Source: Chara braunii | Lineage: Eukaryota > Streptophyta > Charophyceae > Charales > Characeae | Assembly (NCBI GenBank): GCA_003427395.1 | Contig: BFEA01000003.1 | Span: forward strand, 3,254,810-3,302,491 | Direction of reading: 5' to 3' | Length of the DNA stretch: 47,682 nucleotides | Shown here: positions 10,771 through 21,179 of the stretch, piece by piece | Layout of the letters: the number at the start of each line of letters is the position of its first letter | Position numbering within the stretch: the first letter of the stretch is position 1 | Translations under genes and position numbers: made by a program | Notes under the pieces: model-generated | The model's database searches: none | The model's input: the letters and a program-made list of their open reading frames with translations, nothing else | Told to the model about the DNA's origin: nothing

Positions 10771-11320
10771 CGACTACCGAGGGGCTAGGAGCGTTGTCGC
10801 GTTGTTTGCGTTGTGACGTTTCGTGTGTGTGTGGGTGTGTTGTTGTCTTATGTTGATTAGAGTGGTGTGCGCGTGGTGTGTGGGATGCGTCCTAGTCGAC
10901 CGACGTCGATTCGCGCTTGGGACTTCAGCCCCCCAAGCTGTCGGTTTGCGTGCGGGCCCGATAGAGGCGTATTACCGCGCGTACCCCCTATGCTACAGCG
11001 AACGAGAAACTCCCTCGGCTGGTCCACCTCTGCGATGGCAACTGATTTAGCTTTCGTACTGTGGACTGATAGCTCGGCGGGGATACGCCCACTGAAGGGA
11101 GGTGACAGTTCCCGTAAGGTGTAGGTAAGTCGTGCCTCGTGTAGGCCCTATCCTGTCGTAGGGGTTCGCGAGAGGTATGGCTGACGCACTCGGCCGGAGT
11201 GGCTTAAGGAAGCTCCACATGTATTATCTGCGACGAAGGATTTGAACCAACTCCTGCGTGACGCGGCCAGGAGGGTCCCGCGCTGCCCTGGTGCGGTGCC
11301 GGACCGATGCGCTCGACAGG

Positions 11321-11338
11321 TGGCGCCGTTGCCGAGGA
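11321..11338 (+). other. Primer binding site for tRNA-Asp
   Basis: TGGCGCCGTTGCCGAGGA starts two bases after the LTR ends. From memory, the 3' end of plant tRNA-Asp is complementary to TGGCGCCGTTGCCGGGG, so the first 14 bases match and the next is an A for G mismatch. Reverse transcription would start here. Plant gypsy elements such as Athila use this type of primer site. Confidence 0.85.
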
Positions 11339-11643
11339 TAACGGAAAACCTACCGTTGTCCCTGATGGAACGACATCCGGGTATGAGAAGTGAATGAGAA
11401 AAAGGCATAACGGAGTGACGAGAGGTAAGGAAAATTAATGGGTGATTGAGAATGAGTAAGGAAGTTTACCTACGTGAGCTAGAAGAAGTTATGAGGAACG
11501 ACCGTGTTAGCATCAGATAAGAGAACATAGTAAGAGTTAGGTAGAAAGGATGGAAATAGACCGGTCAAGGTGTAATGCTGAATAAGGGGATGTGCTTGTT
11601 TTTTTTCTCTTGTCAAGAAGCTTGAAGAGTAAGATCTGGCAAG
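11339..11643 (+). other. Untranslated leader between primer site and Gag
   Basis: About 300 bases without a convincing frame, A/G-rich towards the end. Packaging signals normally sit here, but I see no specific structure. Confidence 0.5.
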
Positions 11644-13812
11644 ATGTCGCAGAGCGGCGGCGCATCGGGTGGTCCCAAGAAGGGCCTGGCGCTCGATGAC
11701 CTCATCGCGGTCATTGATCGGCATGAAAGGAACCCGAGCAATATCCCTAAGTTCGATACCTTTCATTTTTGTGGAGAGAGAGTCTCAGAATGGCTGGAGC
11801 GGGTGGAACAAGCTTTGGTCGGGCAGTCGGGCGTTGTTAAGTTTCAACGCATCCTTCAGTATGTCCTTCACAACTACCACCAAGAAGTGAAGAAAGTTAC
11901 AGATGCGGCCCAAGGTAGCTGGGAAAGGTTCAAGGAGGGAATGCAGAGGAAGTACCGCCTGGGAGATGGACTGTTGACCACTGCGGACCTTTAGGCAATG
12001 AACCAAGAGGATTTTACGATGATAGGGGCCTTTGTTCATGAATTCAAGAAGAGGGCGCGAAAGGTCCATGGGATTTCGGAGGAGGCGCAGTGCGCCATCT
12101 TCCTAGGGCTACTCACGGCATCGGAGGCCGTTGAGTTGACGAGACATGGAGGAGGTAGCACTAAGCTCACCTGGGCCACCATTGACAGAGGGGTGGAAGT
12201 TGGGTGTTTGGACCAGGTGGAGCAACGTCAGGTACGCCTGCAAAGGCAGAAGAGAAAGGAAAGAGATGCGACCGCTTCCGGGACCCCGGGAGTAAAAAGG
12301 ATTGTTACAGGCGTACTGGCGCAGCTGGGGTATGCGACAGAGCCAGTGGTGCAGAGAAGGGTAGTGATGGCTGTCCAGGTGAAAGCAAAGGAGCCGGTGA
12401 TAGAGGAGGCTGTTCAGGAGGAGCTCTAGAAAGAGGAAGAGCCAGTGCCGCAGCACCTGACGAAGGCCCGCAAAGTGCGTAACTTGGCGCAGGGCGGGCA
12501 GGGATCAGGAAAAGAGCATGCGCCCCAGGCCTTGACAGCAACCCCTTTAAATGTGGTGGCTCCATCATCTAGTACGGGCCCCTCGCAAGGAGGGGCACCC
12601 TCCTACGGACAGTGGCCCTGGTTGGTGATCAACGCGATTGTGTCATGGGATAGCCCGCCGCCAGTAGTAGGGTTGCAAATAAGTATGCCGCCACCCATCT
12701 ACCCCGCAGCCCAGTCCCAGCCTGTGGCCCCGCCGCCGTCACCCGCTCCCAGTTCACAGGGGAGCGTGGCTGGAGGTGGGAACCAGGGGCAGGGCAATCA
12801 AGGCAAAGGAGGGAGGAGTGGAGGAAGTGGGCGAGGCAGGAATGGCGGCGGAAGAGGAGGGCAATGGAATGGTCAAGGCCGAGGAAACCAAGACCAGGGG
12901 TATCAAGGTCAGGGGTACCAAGGCCAGGGATACCAAGGCCAAGGGAATCAGGGTCAGGGGTTTCAAGGCCAGGGGGATCAGGGAAGTCAGGGGTATGGGA
13001 GACCCCGTTTTGACTGGAGGACGACCATCTGCCAACATTGTGACCAACAAGGTCACACTATAAGGTTCTGTAATATAAGACGGGAAGACGAGAGGAGCGG
13101 GCTGATTTCCTCCACTATGGATAGGAACCTTTACGATCAGTTTGGGGAGGTCATTGACAGAAGGCTTGGAGGAGTGAAAGCGGAAGCCCAACGAAGGGCG
13201 GCAGTCGGGCCACCACCCCCTGCCATGTTCAGGCTATGGCAGGAGAAGAAAGGACCGTCGGTGGGGATAGAGGAATTCAGGTTATGGCAGGAAAAGGAAG
13301 AACCACCGATTGGGGTAGAGGAAGTGGGGAGCGATGAGGAAATGACTCAAGGGCTACGAGGAGGAAGTAAGAGGGAAGAACCCATAATCATCGAGTCAGA
13401 TGACGAGAATGAGGAAGAAAGGATGGAACCTCCATCCGTCTTGTTGGGAAAAATGGAGGACCTGCTGGATAAGATGGGGAGATACCAACAGAAGTTAGTG
13501 GGCCTCTGTGAGGAAGTGAGGAAATGGAAGTCTAGCATCCCCAAGGTGTTCCTCTACGACTCTGGTCCGGAGTCAGCGCCCGGGCGACCCGGAGTAAATG
13601 TGGTGGGGTCGTGCCCACAATCAGGAATGATGGGGAGACCCCTCACTCCGCANGCACGGCTGGCGCAGGCAGCACGAACGAGAAGTGAAGCCAAAGCCAG
13701 TGCCAACCAAGAACCTCCAAGGAGGGAGCCGGAGCCAGGAAAAAAAAAAGAGGTCGTGGAAGTGGAGGATGACGATGATGAAGAGAAAGAAGACGAGAGG
13801 TTGCGCCGATAA
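11644..13812 (+). pseudogene. Gag polyprotein with CCHC zinc knuckle; three in-frame stops
   Basis: Gag forms the virus-like particle and binds the RNA. One frame runs from ATG 11644 through stops at 11992 (TAG), 12427 (TAG) and 13810 (TAA) and continues into the protease. The N-terminal part (PKFDTFHFCGERVSEWLERV) looks like a retrotransposon Gag capsid domain. The middle is rich in Pro, Ser and Gln. A run of QGQG repeats at about 12885-12990 precedes the knuckle CQHCDQQGHTIRFC (13030-13071), which has correct C-X2-C-X4-H-X4-C spacing. The C-terminal part is acidic with Lys/Glu runs. One unresolved base (n) lies at 13653. The stops are most simply decay of Gln or Glu codons. Confidence 0.85.
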
Positions 13813-13824
13813 GAGGATCAAAGA

Positions 13825-14886
13825 GTGGAGCAGCGGGCAAGGAGGAAAGAGACCAGGGAAGAGGCCGAGTCGGTCATGCGTGACGCACCGCCCAAAAAGA
13901 AAAAGTACGCGGTTCGGTTGGAAGAGGGGTTTGATGTAGAGAGGGTGATCGACAGGCTGCTGGAAGGGCATAATGGTCTCATGACCCTGAAGGAGATCCT
14001 GGCGTCAGCCCCGCGACTCCGCGATGAATTAAAAGGGAGGCTGTCACGGCGCCTGGTGCCCAATGTCCATCTGGGCACGATCCTGCCCAAGGAGGCAGAG
14101 TGGGCAGAATCAGGCACGAAGATGGATTGGAAGTGTGTGGCCTGCGGTACGGTGGATTTGGTGGTAAAGGGCTCCAAGTGTGCGGCAATGGTGGACACCG
14201 GGGTCGAAATGAACATTATTTGGGAGGCAGACGCAATCAAATTCGGGTTGGATATAGACCGTTCTGACTGCGGTATTCTGCATGGAGCCAGCTGTAAGGC
14301 CGTGTTTTGCGGGACAGCCTCGAATGTGCTCATCGAGGTTGGAAAGGTGAGGGTCAGGGCATGCTTCTTCATAATGCCGGACGTGGACCATGGAATCCTC
14401 CTAGGAAAGTCATTCTTGAGTAGGACAGAGACCGTGATGTTCAACAAGCATGACGGGACTCTGATCCTCCTCCTATGTGACCCTGCCTGCAGGAATTACG
14501 AGATAATTACTTGCAGAAATACAGGACCGAGAAGTATAAGGAACCAGCCCAACCCAGGATCCTTTACGATCGAAGAATCGGAAGGCGAGCGCCGAAGGCT
14601 TCGGGCAGAGCCGGAAGGAGAAGAGGAGGTGAAAGCGTTTTCCCTTAGCCTATCGGACGTCGGAAAGGCCATGGACTTGGTGGCCGCACATGAGATGGCG
14701 GATCCAGATGTCATCCAAGCCTTGAGGGAGCAGGTCCTGGAATGTCCCAAGATGGGGAGGTTGAAACTCGTATACCGTCTTCCGGACGGCAGGAGGAACC
14801 CCGCATCAGCGCAAGCGCAATCTGTGAGTCAGCCTTTTTTAGAGGACGGCTCAAGCAGGGTTCCCAAAGGCGGTACAAGACGGTAG
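13825..14886 (+). pseudogene. Retropepsin-type aspartic protease region, in frame with Gag
   Basis: The frame continues directly from Gag past the TAA at 13810. A short basic stretch (PPKKKKYAVRLEEGF) leads to the protease core CAAMVDTGVEMNII, with the catalytic DTG at 14194-14202, and a later DVDHGILLGKSFLSR that fits the usual ILG-type strand of retropepsins. The enzyme would cleave the polyprotein during particle maturation. The Asp-Thr-Gly is intact. After about 14800 the frame departs from the RT-leading frame and ends at TAG 14884, so a frameshift separates protease from RT in this copy. Confidence 0.8.
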
Positions 14887-16567
14887 ACAAGAAGTGTCGT
14901 CCGGTTCCCGTCCTCGTTACAGAGGACGAGGAAGTATACTACGAGAGGGAACGAGGGTTGATACGATGAATGAGGGAGAGTGCCCTAGCAGGGCCATGTC
15001 GTATCAACGAAGGGAATGAGGGGAAATTGATCATAGGGAAGTCCGACTTCCTGCTGCCTCAAGAACGGATATTGATGGTGGAGTTGATGAAGAGGAGGCA
15101 TCGCGCCTATGCGTTAGTGACGAGGAGCGTGGCAGGCTGGATGTGGACAAGATACCTATGATCCGCATCCACACCGTGCCACACGAGCCTTGGAACATGA
15201 GAGGGGCGCGATATCCTAATCCTGATGAGGAAAAGCAGGTGGTGGATTACCTCGACGGCAAGATACGTACGGACGTCGCCGACTATTCGAGTGGACCGTA
15301 TGCGTCCTCGTGGTTCTACTTTATCAAGCCTAACGGGACGCTGCGGTGGGTGCAAGATTTGCAGAGGCTGAATGCGGTGACCGTGCGGGATGTTGGAGGA
15401 TTGCCCAATGCGGACGCGTTATCGGAGTCCTGTGCTGGAAGGCCTATAATCTCACTTATAGACCTTTACTCAGGATATGATCATTTCCCGGTCTATCCGC
15501 CAGACAGGCCGGTGACGGCTATACATACGCCGCGAGGACTAATCCACATGAACGTGGCCCCACAAGGGTGGACCAACGCGGTAGCAATGGTCCAACGGGC
15601 CATGATTCGGGCTATGCAGTCAGTCAGCCCCCATAGCACACAGCCATACATTGATGATTTGGCGGTGAAGGGGCCGGCAGTGAAGGAAAGCGACGAAGTC
15701 TCGCCAGGGGTAAGGCGCTTTGTTTGGAAGCATATCCAGGACCTCGAAAAAATCATGAGCCCGCTCGAGGAGCATAACCTCACGGCGAGCAGGGCCAAAT
15801 CCAGACACTGCATGAGGGAAGCGACTATTTTGGGGTTCGTCTGCAGCGAGAAGGGACGAAAGCCGGATGTGAAGAAGAGGGACAAGATTACTGAATGGTC
15901 AGTTTCGTTCCACTCAATAACTGATGTCAGGAGTTTCCTTGGTACGTGTGGATTCTGGAGGGCCTTCGTCAAGAACTTTGTCGCTAAGAATGAACACTTG
16001 AGGAAGTTAGTTCGCCAGGACTAGGAATGGGTTTGGGGTGAAGAGCAGGAAGAGGTGGTAGCCAGGATGAAGGAGAAATTTCGAGAAGGAAGGTTGGTGT
16101 TAGGAGCGCCAGATTATGATGCCACGGAGACGCGATCCTTCATCGTTGAAACGGATGCGGGGCTGACTGCCTTAGGGGGAGTTCTAATTCAGGCAGACAT
16201 GGAAGGAAAGGAAAGACCCTTGCGATTTGAGAGTCGGACTCTCTGTACGACCGAGAGGAACTACTCTCAGTTCAAGAGGGAGACTCTTGCCGTCCTCCAC
16301 TGTCTGCGGATCTTCCGGAACTACAACTTCGGCAGGAGGTTTATCTTGATAGTGGACCCAACCGCCCTGACCTACTCTCTAAGGAATTACGTTCCATCGG
16401 ATCCGACGGTTGTCAGGTGGCTGATGTACATCTGGATGTTTAATTTCGAGTTGGAGTGGATTCCTGGCAGTAAGAACCGGGCAGACGGGTTGAGTCGGAT
16501 CAACTGGGATAAATAGGAAGGGGAGGCGGTGGAGAACACGCCCCTAGTTGATGGATTTCTGGATTAG
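14800..16567 (+). pseudogene. Reverse transcriptase and RNase H of pol; frameshifted
   Basis: It would copy the genomic RNA into DNA and degrade the template. Frame 3 (about 14800-15115) carries the pre-RT linker with a TGA at 14967. It changes to frame 2 near 15115, where a single missing base is likely. RT motifs follow: LRWVQDLQRLNAVT, ISLIDLYSGYDHFPV, MNVAPQGWTNAVAM and the catalytic YIDD (15647-15658), all intact, then ILGFVCSEKGRKPD and the SFLGTCGFWRAFVKNF thumb/connection motif. RNase H starts around FIVETDAGLTALGGVLIQAD and ends near WIPGSKNRADGLSRI. TAG codons interrupt at 16022, 16514 and 16565. The domain order and motifs are Ty3/gypsy. Confidence 0.88.
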
Positions 16568-18247
16568 GAGGAGGATGTTCGTCTCCATATTAATAAGTGG
16601 TCGCCGCAAGTACCCAGCTGTGTAGGCTATCCTATCTGGCAAGCGCCGAGTGGATATGAAAGGAGGGTCGAGCTAGTCCTCAAACCCTTTGAAGAAGAGG
16701 ACCCTTGGGGTGGTAAGGGTGTTCAGTGGATGATGGAGTTATCGCTGGGTAGTTCGCATAGTCTAGTGGAGGACATGAGGACGATCGAGGGAGGACCAGG
16801 CCAGGTAGAACGACATGAGGATTTGATGGGGGGAATGTATCTCCTCGTCAACACGTTATTGCAGGAAAGCCTCGACCAATCAGGCTCGTTGAACCCGGCA
16901 GGGAATGTGGATGAAGTGTCCGAGAGCCAGGACGACGAGTTTGAAGAAGGTGAGATCAAAGACGCTTTTCGTGCAAAGGAATATGACGGGATCTACCTAG
17001 AGCTGGGACTCCTTCTGTCTTGCGAAATGCGGCTTAGGGACGCGAGTGATAGGGCCCAGAGGATGTTGCAGCGCTACTTAGTGCGAGACGGTCACCTTTT
17101 CGTAAGGAGAGAAGTGGGGAATCCCAGGAGAGTCATCTGCGGTAGAAATCGTCAGATCGACGTCGTAGCAGCGCTTCACGATGGCATTGCAGGAGAGCAT
17201 CGAGGGGTACAAGCCACATATGCCAAGCTAAGTGAGTTGTACTACTGGGATGGGATGATGGACATGGTCGGGAAGTTCTGCCGATCTTGCATACCTTGCC
17301 AAGAGAGATCCCGTTTAAGGCAAGGAGAGCCGCTGCATGCAAGGCTAGAGCGAGAGGTGGGGGCTGTAGTGCATCTCGATCTACTTTTTATGCCACTTGG
17401 GGATCAGGGCTATAACTATATCTTCGATGCGTGCAATAACCTGTCTGGATTCGTAGACGGGCGTGTTATTCGCACAAAGACCGGGTCAGTCTTGGTGAGC
17501 TGCATCTAGAAGTATTATCTGCGCTATCCTTTCATCAGGAAATTCGTAATGGACAGGGGATCGGAGTTTACCTGCCAGGAGGTGCAAGAATTGTTATCAA
17601 GGTATGGTGTAGCAGCCAACTACACCACGGTCGCGCACCCCCAAGCAAATGCTCCCGTAGAGAGAGGACATAGTACCATTACGAGCCTCCTGGCTAAGTG
17701 GACCAAAGGTAGGCCTAATCAATGACCAAGGTACCTAAAAGCGACGTTTTTTGTTGAGAACATTACGGTAAAAAGATCCACCAAGTATGCACCTGCGACG
17801 CTGTGGTATGGAAGGCACGCCACCTTCCCTATCGAAAGCTTCCTTAAGACATGGAGGCACCAGGATCTGAAAGTTAGCCTCTCATTTGAAGAGTTGTTCG
17901 ATATTCGGGCGCGGCAGATAGGGGCGATAGAAGAAAGGATCCAGGAGGCGTCCGATCAGGTGGCGAGAAGCCGTATGGATGATAAGGCTCGATAGGATCA
18001 GTCTGCGCGGGTGAGGAAAGTACCTTTGGCAGTTGGGGATGTCGTGCTCCTCTACGATTCATCTTTGGAGAAGCAATGGTCCAGGAAACTCGATAACAGG
18101 TGGTTAGGTCCCTACCGGATCGTACGGGTCGGAGACTTTGGAGCGTACCAGATTGAGGAGCTAAATGGGACTGAGTGGAAGGATTGGGTATCGGGAACGC
18201 GATTGAAGAAATTTGTGGCGAGAGAAGAGGTAAGAGAGATGATCTGA
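16568..18247 (+). pseudogene. Integrase of pol; three in-frame stops
   Basis: It would insert the DNA copy into the genome. It is in frame 2 with RNase H. The zinc-binding HHCC region is visible as LHDGIAGEHRG followed by FCRSCIPCQ. The catalytic core has VVHLDLLFMP and MDRGSEF, and the glutamate in APVERG lies exactly 35 residues after that second Asp (D-35-E). The C-terminal part has LAVGDVVLLYDSSLEKQWSR and NRWLGPYRIVRVG, a GPY/F-type module. Stops are at 17507 (TAG), 17723 (TGA) and 17993 (TAG), and the frame ends at TGA 18245. The first ~160 codons are an acidic linker without a recognised domain. Confidence 0.88.
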
Positions 18248-18360
18248 CTGCCTTTAGAATAGAAGCGATAGGGTGTGTAGGTCAGATAGGATGCATGCTG
18301 CATGAGTGTGGTCTGGTCTGAGCTTGCTTTGATTATCACTTGTATGCTTACCCAATGTGT

Positions 18361-18389
18361 GCCTGTTGTCTCCTTCGCCTGTTGTGCAG
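18361..18389 (+). promoter_or_regulatory. Candidate 3' splice site before the second Gag-like frame
   Basis: A pyrimidine-rich stretch (TGTCTCCTTCGCCTGTTG) ends in TGCAG at 18389, 22 bases before the ATG of the next reading frame. Downstream genes of plant retrotransposons are often made from spliced RNA, so this may be the acceptor. I did not identify a donor. Confidence 0.3.
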
Positions 18390-18411
18390 GTCTGACTTTA
18401 CGAAGACAGCC

Positions 18412-21179
18412 ATGCCAAGAGGAGGGAAGGGGACACGGCCGCCTCAGAGGCCGTTGGGGGCATCAGGAGGGTATGGGCGGCATGGGTCTCGCCATCGACA
18501 GAGTACTCCGGTGTACGATGATGGGGACGTCGAGCTATTCCTAGACAGTTTCTGGGAGCATGCGAGGCGTAGGGGCTGGACCATGGCCCAGGCGATCGAG
18601 AGACTGAGAGGAGCAGGCAGGTTTGAGGAGCCCATCGCGAGGATTCGTAGGGAGGCGACGACGAGGCAGGAGGTGGAGTCGAGGATGCAGGAGCTACGAC
18701 CCTCGCCTGTGGGACCAGATGGCAGGCCGATCCGCCTAGAGATCGGAAATGCGGCAAACTTTATTCCTGCTTTCGAGTGGTTCATGCAGGGGCACGGTAC
18801 ACCGAGAGATGAGTGGGCGAGGACGTTACCCCTCTGGACCAGAAAGGCGGAGAGACCACTGGCTAGGCAGGTCAGAGACATGGCCCGGGACTGGGAGAGC
18901 TGCAGGGCACATCTGAGAGAGGCCTTTCGACGGTCAGAGCCCCCTCAGCCCAGAGTTGAGAGGCGTCAGAGGAGTTAGAGGCAGAGGGACCCTGAGCCTA
19001 GGGAGGCGAGACCATCTCGAAGAGGACGGAAGGCCCTAGCCAGGAGAGAGGAGGAACCGGGGCCGGAACCAGAGGCTGAGGAGCGAGGGGCGTACCCTGA
19101 GTGTGGGTTGGGACCAGTGGAGTTCCACCGGTTTACCGAGGGTGGATTGAGGAGGTCGCCAGCACGCACGCAGGAGGAGACGCCAGCATCTGAGGGGCCC
19201 TTGAGGGAGTTGGAGGCGCATTTGGATATCTCTCAGATGAGAGCGTCGCCTCAGGGTGAGGAGCATGGAGAGCAGGCAGAAGAGGTGCCACAAGAGGAGG
19301 TGCCACGAGAGGGGATGCCACGGGAGAACGTCCAGGATACTCAGCGAGAGAGGGGTCAGGGCGACGAGGGGAGAAGTGCAGGGAAGGAAGTTATAGGGGT
19401 TGGAGAGGACACGCCCCCTCAGACACCAGCGGTAGGTTTGAGACTCGGGGGTGCACCCGGGAGCGCTTGCCAGGCAACAGAGGGATTGTAGAGAGAGGAG
19501 GCCCCGTTGCCTTCATCAGGGAAGGCTCCTTTGCCAGAAGAGAGGGCAGAAATGATGAGAGAAAGACAGTTGTAAGAAGAGAAGCCTTGACCCTGATTGA
19601 TAGGCATCTAGCAGCTCATGCCCTGGAGCACCCAGACCTGGAGGAGCCAACACCTGCAGAGCCGCGCCAAGAGCCGTGCCAACCAGAGCAGAAGGTGGAG
19701 GCAGAGATCCCAAAGAGGGTCGACCTCCGCACGAGGGAAAGGGCGCCAGCAGGAGAGACGGCTGAAGAAAAGAGGGCGAGAAGAACTCGGAGGATAGACG
19801 AGATATGGCAAGAGAGGCAGAGGTTGGAGGCAGCGGGGGAGCTTCCGGAGCAGCAGCAGGAGAGGCGGAGATTGGAAACAGCAGGGACACTTCCAGGTCA
19901 GCCACCCAGCACGCCAGCTAAGGCCCCGGAAATCCCAGAGATGTGGAGGGACTTCTGGGAGCAGAGAGGAGAGAAGCTTCCCTCGCCAATCAGAGTCGGG
20001 TTTGGAATAGCGAGAAAGGCGGAAGAGAGGCTGGATCGTAAACTCAAGTTCCTGGCCAAGACAACTTTTGATTGACACTTGTTATTGGAGAGTGATCTGG
20101 TAGGGAAGAAGACGAAGGGAGAAGGTCATGGAGTACGCCTGGAGGCTATGGAGGTGGAAATCCAGGAACTCAAGGCACTGGTGGCCAGTCAGGCAGCTAT
20201 CATCGAGAGTTTGAGGCAGCAGCAAACCTAGGGAAAGATGGACAAGCCAGAGAGCAGCCGGCAGGGAGAGCAGAGGCAGCCAGGACATGGGTTACCAGGA
20301 CAACCATCTGCAGCAGAGCCTCGCCAGGAGCCACTTATGGGGAGGGTTATCCTGGAGCCAGAGGAGGCGAGAGCCCAAGGACAGGCGGAGAGAAAGGCCT
20401 TTGAGTTCAGAGCCCCTACCGAGCTCGCGACACTGCCTGTAGCAGCGGCGGGCCCAGTCGTACCTTTGGCAGTTGAGGAGGGGCTACCACCATCTAGCAG
20501 TGAGCCAGCTCAGGGCTCAGCAGAGGGATCCATGGGCGTGTTCCTTGAGGTGGTGCATACTATGCAGGAGGAGGCGAGTTTGTTTTCACCCAAGCAGAGG
20601 ATAGAGGAGCCTCTTGAGAGAGAGATGGGGATTGAGGCGGAGGGCGTCCTCAAGGGCAGGCTACAGAGGTTGGGCACGCCTGAGTATGAGCCAGAGGGGA
20701 TCGAGGAGCAGCCCATGGTGGTGCCAGGAGAGATGCTCGAGAGGAGACTCCAGAGGTTGGACACGCCTGAGTACGTCCCAGCGACAGGGGATTTGAGGAG
20801 CAGACTGGGATCTTGGGCTATTGGATCTGGGTCTGGGGGACCGGTTCCTGAGATAGAGCAGCAGGAGGTTGTTAGTACCGCAGGTGCTCGATCAGAGCAG
20901 CAGGGGGTTGTCAGTACTATGGTAGGATCTCCTTCATCGCCACCTCCTCAGCCCAGGAAAAAGAAGTTCAAAAGGAAGGTTGGTCAGTTATGCTTTTACT
21001 GCAAGAGGCGCATGAATCAGGCTCTGGAATGTCGCGAGTTCCTTGAGGATAAGGCAGAAGGGAAGGTCTCAAAGGCAGGGGGTAAGATGTATGATAGACA
21101 GGGTAGGATAGTAGAGAAGTCCGCAGATGGACTTAGGGCTCAGTTATATAAGAAAAAACAGGAGGAGTTGAGAAGGTAG
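18412..21179 (+). pseudogene. Second Gag-like reading frame downstream of pol; broken
   Basis: It starts MPRGGKGTRPPQRP. A helical N-terminal domain (VELFLDSFWEHARRRGW, FIPAFEWFMQGHGTPRDEWA, LPLWTRKAERPLARQV) resembles retrotransposon Gag matrix/capsid segments in pattern. A long Glu/Pro/Arg-rich middle follows, then a coiled-coil-like stretch near 20120-20225 (EAMEVEIQELKALVASQAA), and near the C-terminus CFYCKRRMNQALEC. The last has zinc-knuckle spacing, but Asn replaces the His. The frame has TAG at 18976 and 19489, shifts near 19560-19600, then has TGA at 20073 and TAG at 20229. No membrane segment or signal peptide is seen, so it is not Env-like. Its role is unknown; a second RNA-binding structural protein is my inference. 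Confidence 0.6.

Larger units (their letters stand above)
5107..11318 (+). repeat. 5' long terminal repeat, 6.2 kb
   Basis: It is collinear with 23174-30795 except for a 1.39-kb block present only in the 3' copy. Landmarks are an AT-rich block at 5845-5915, a hairpin array at 7411-8165, a 123-bp-period array at 8456-9030, small perfect hairpins at 9182-9203 and 9265-9283, a TATATA run near 9680, a C-run near 9786 and candidate TATA boxes downstream. It ends CGACA just two bases before the primer site. No protein is recognised in it. LTRs normally carry promoter and polyadenylation signals, and 6 kb is very long for one. Confidence 0.9.
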
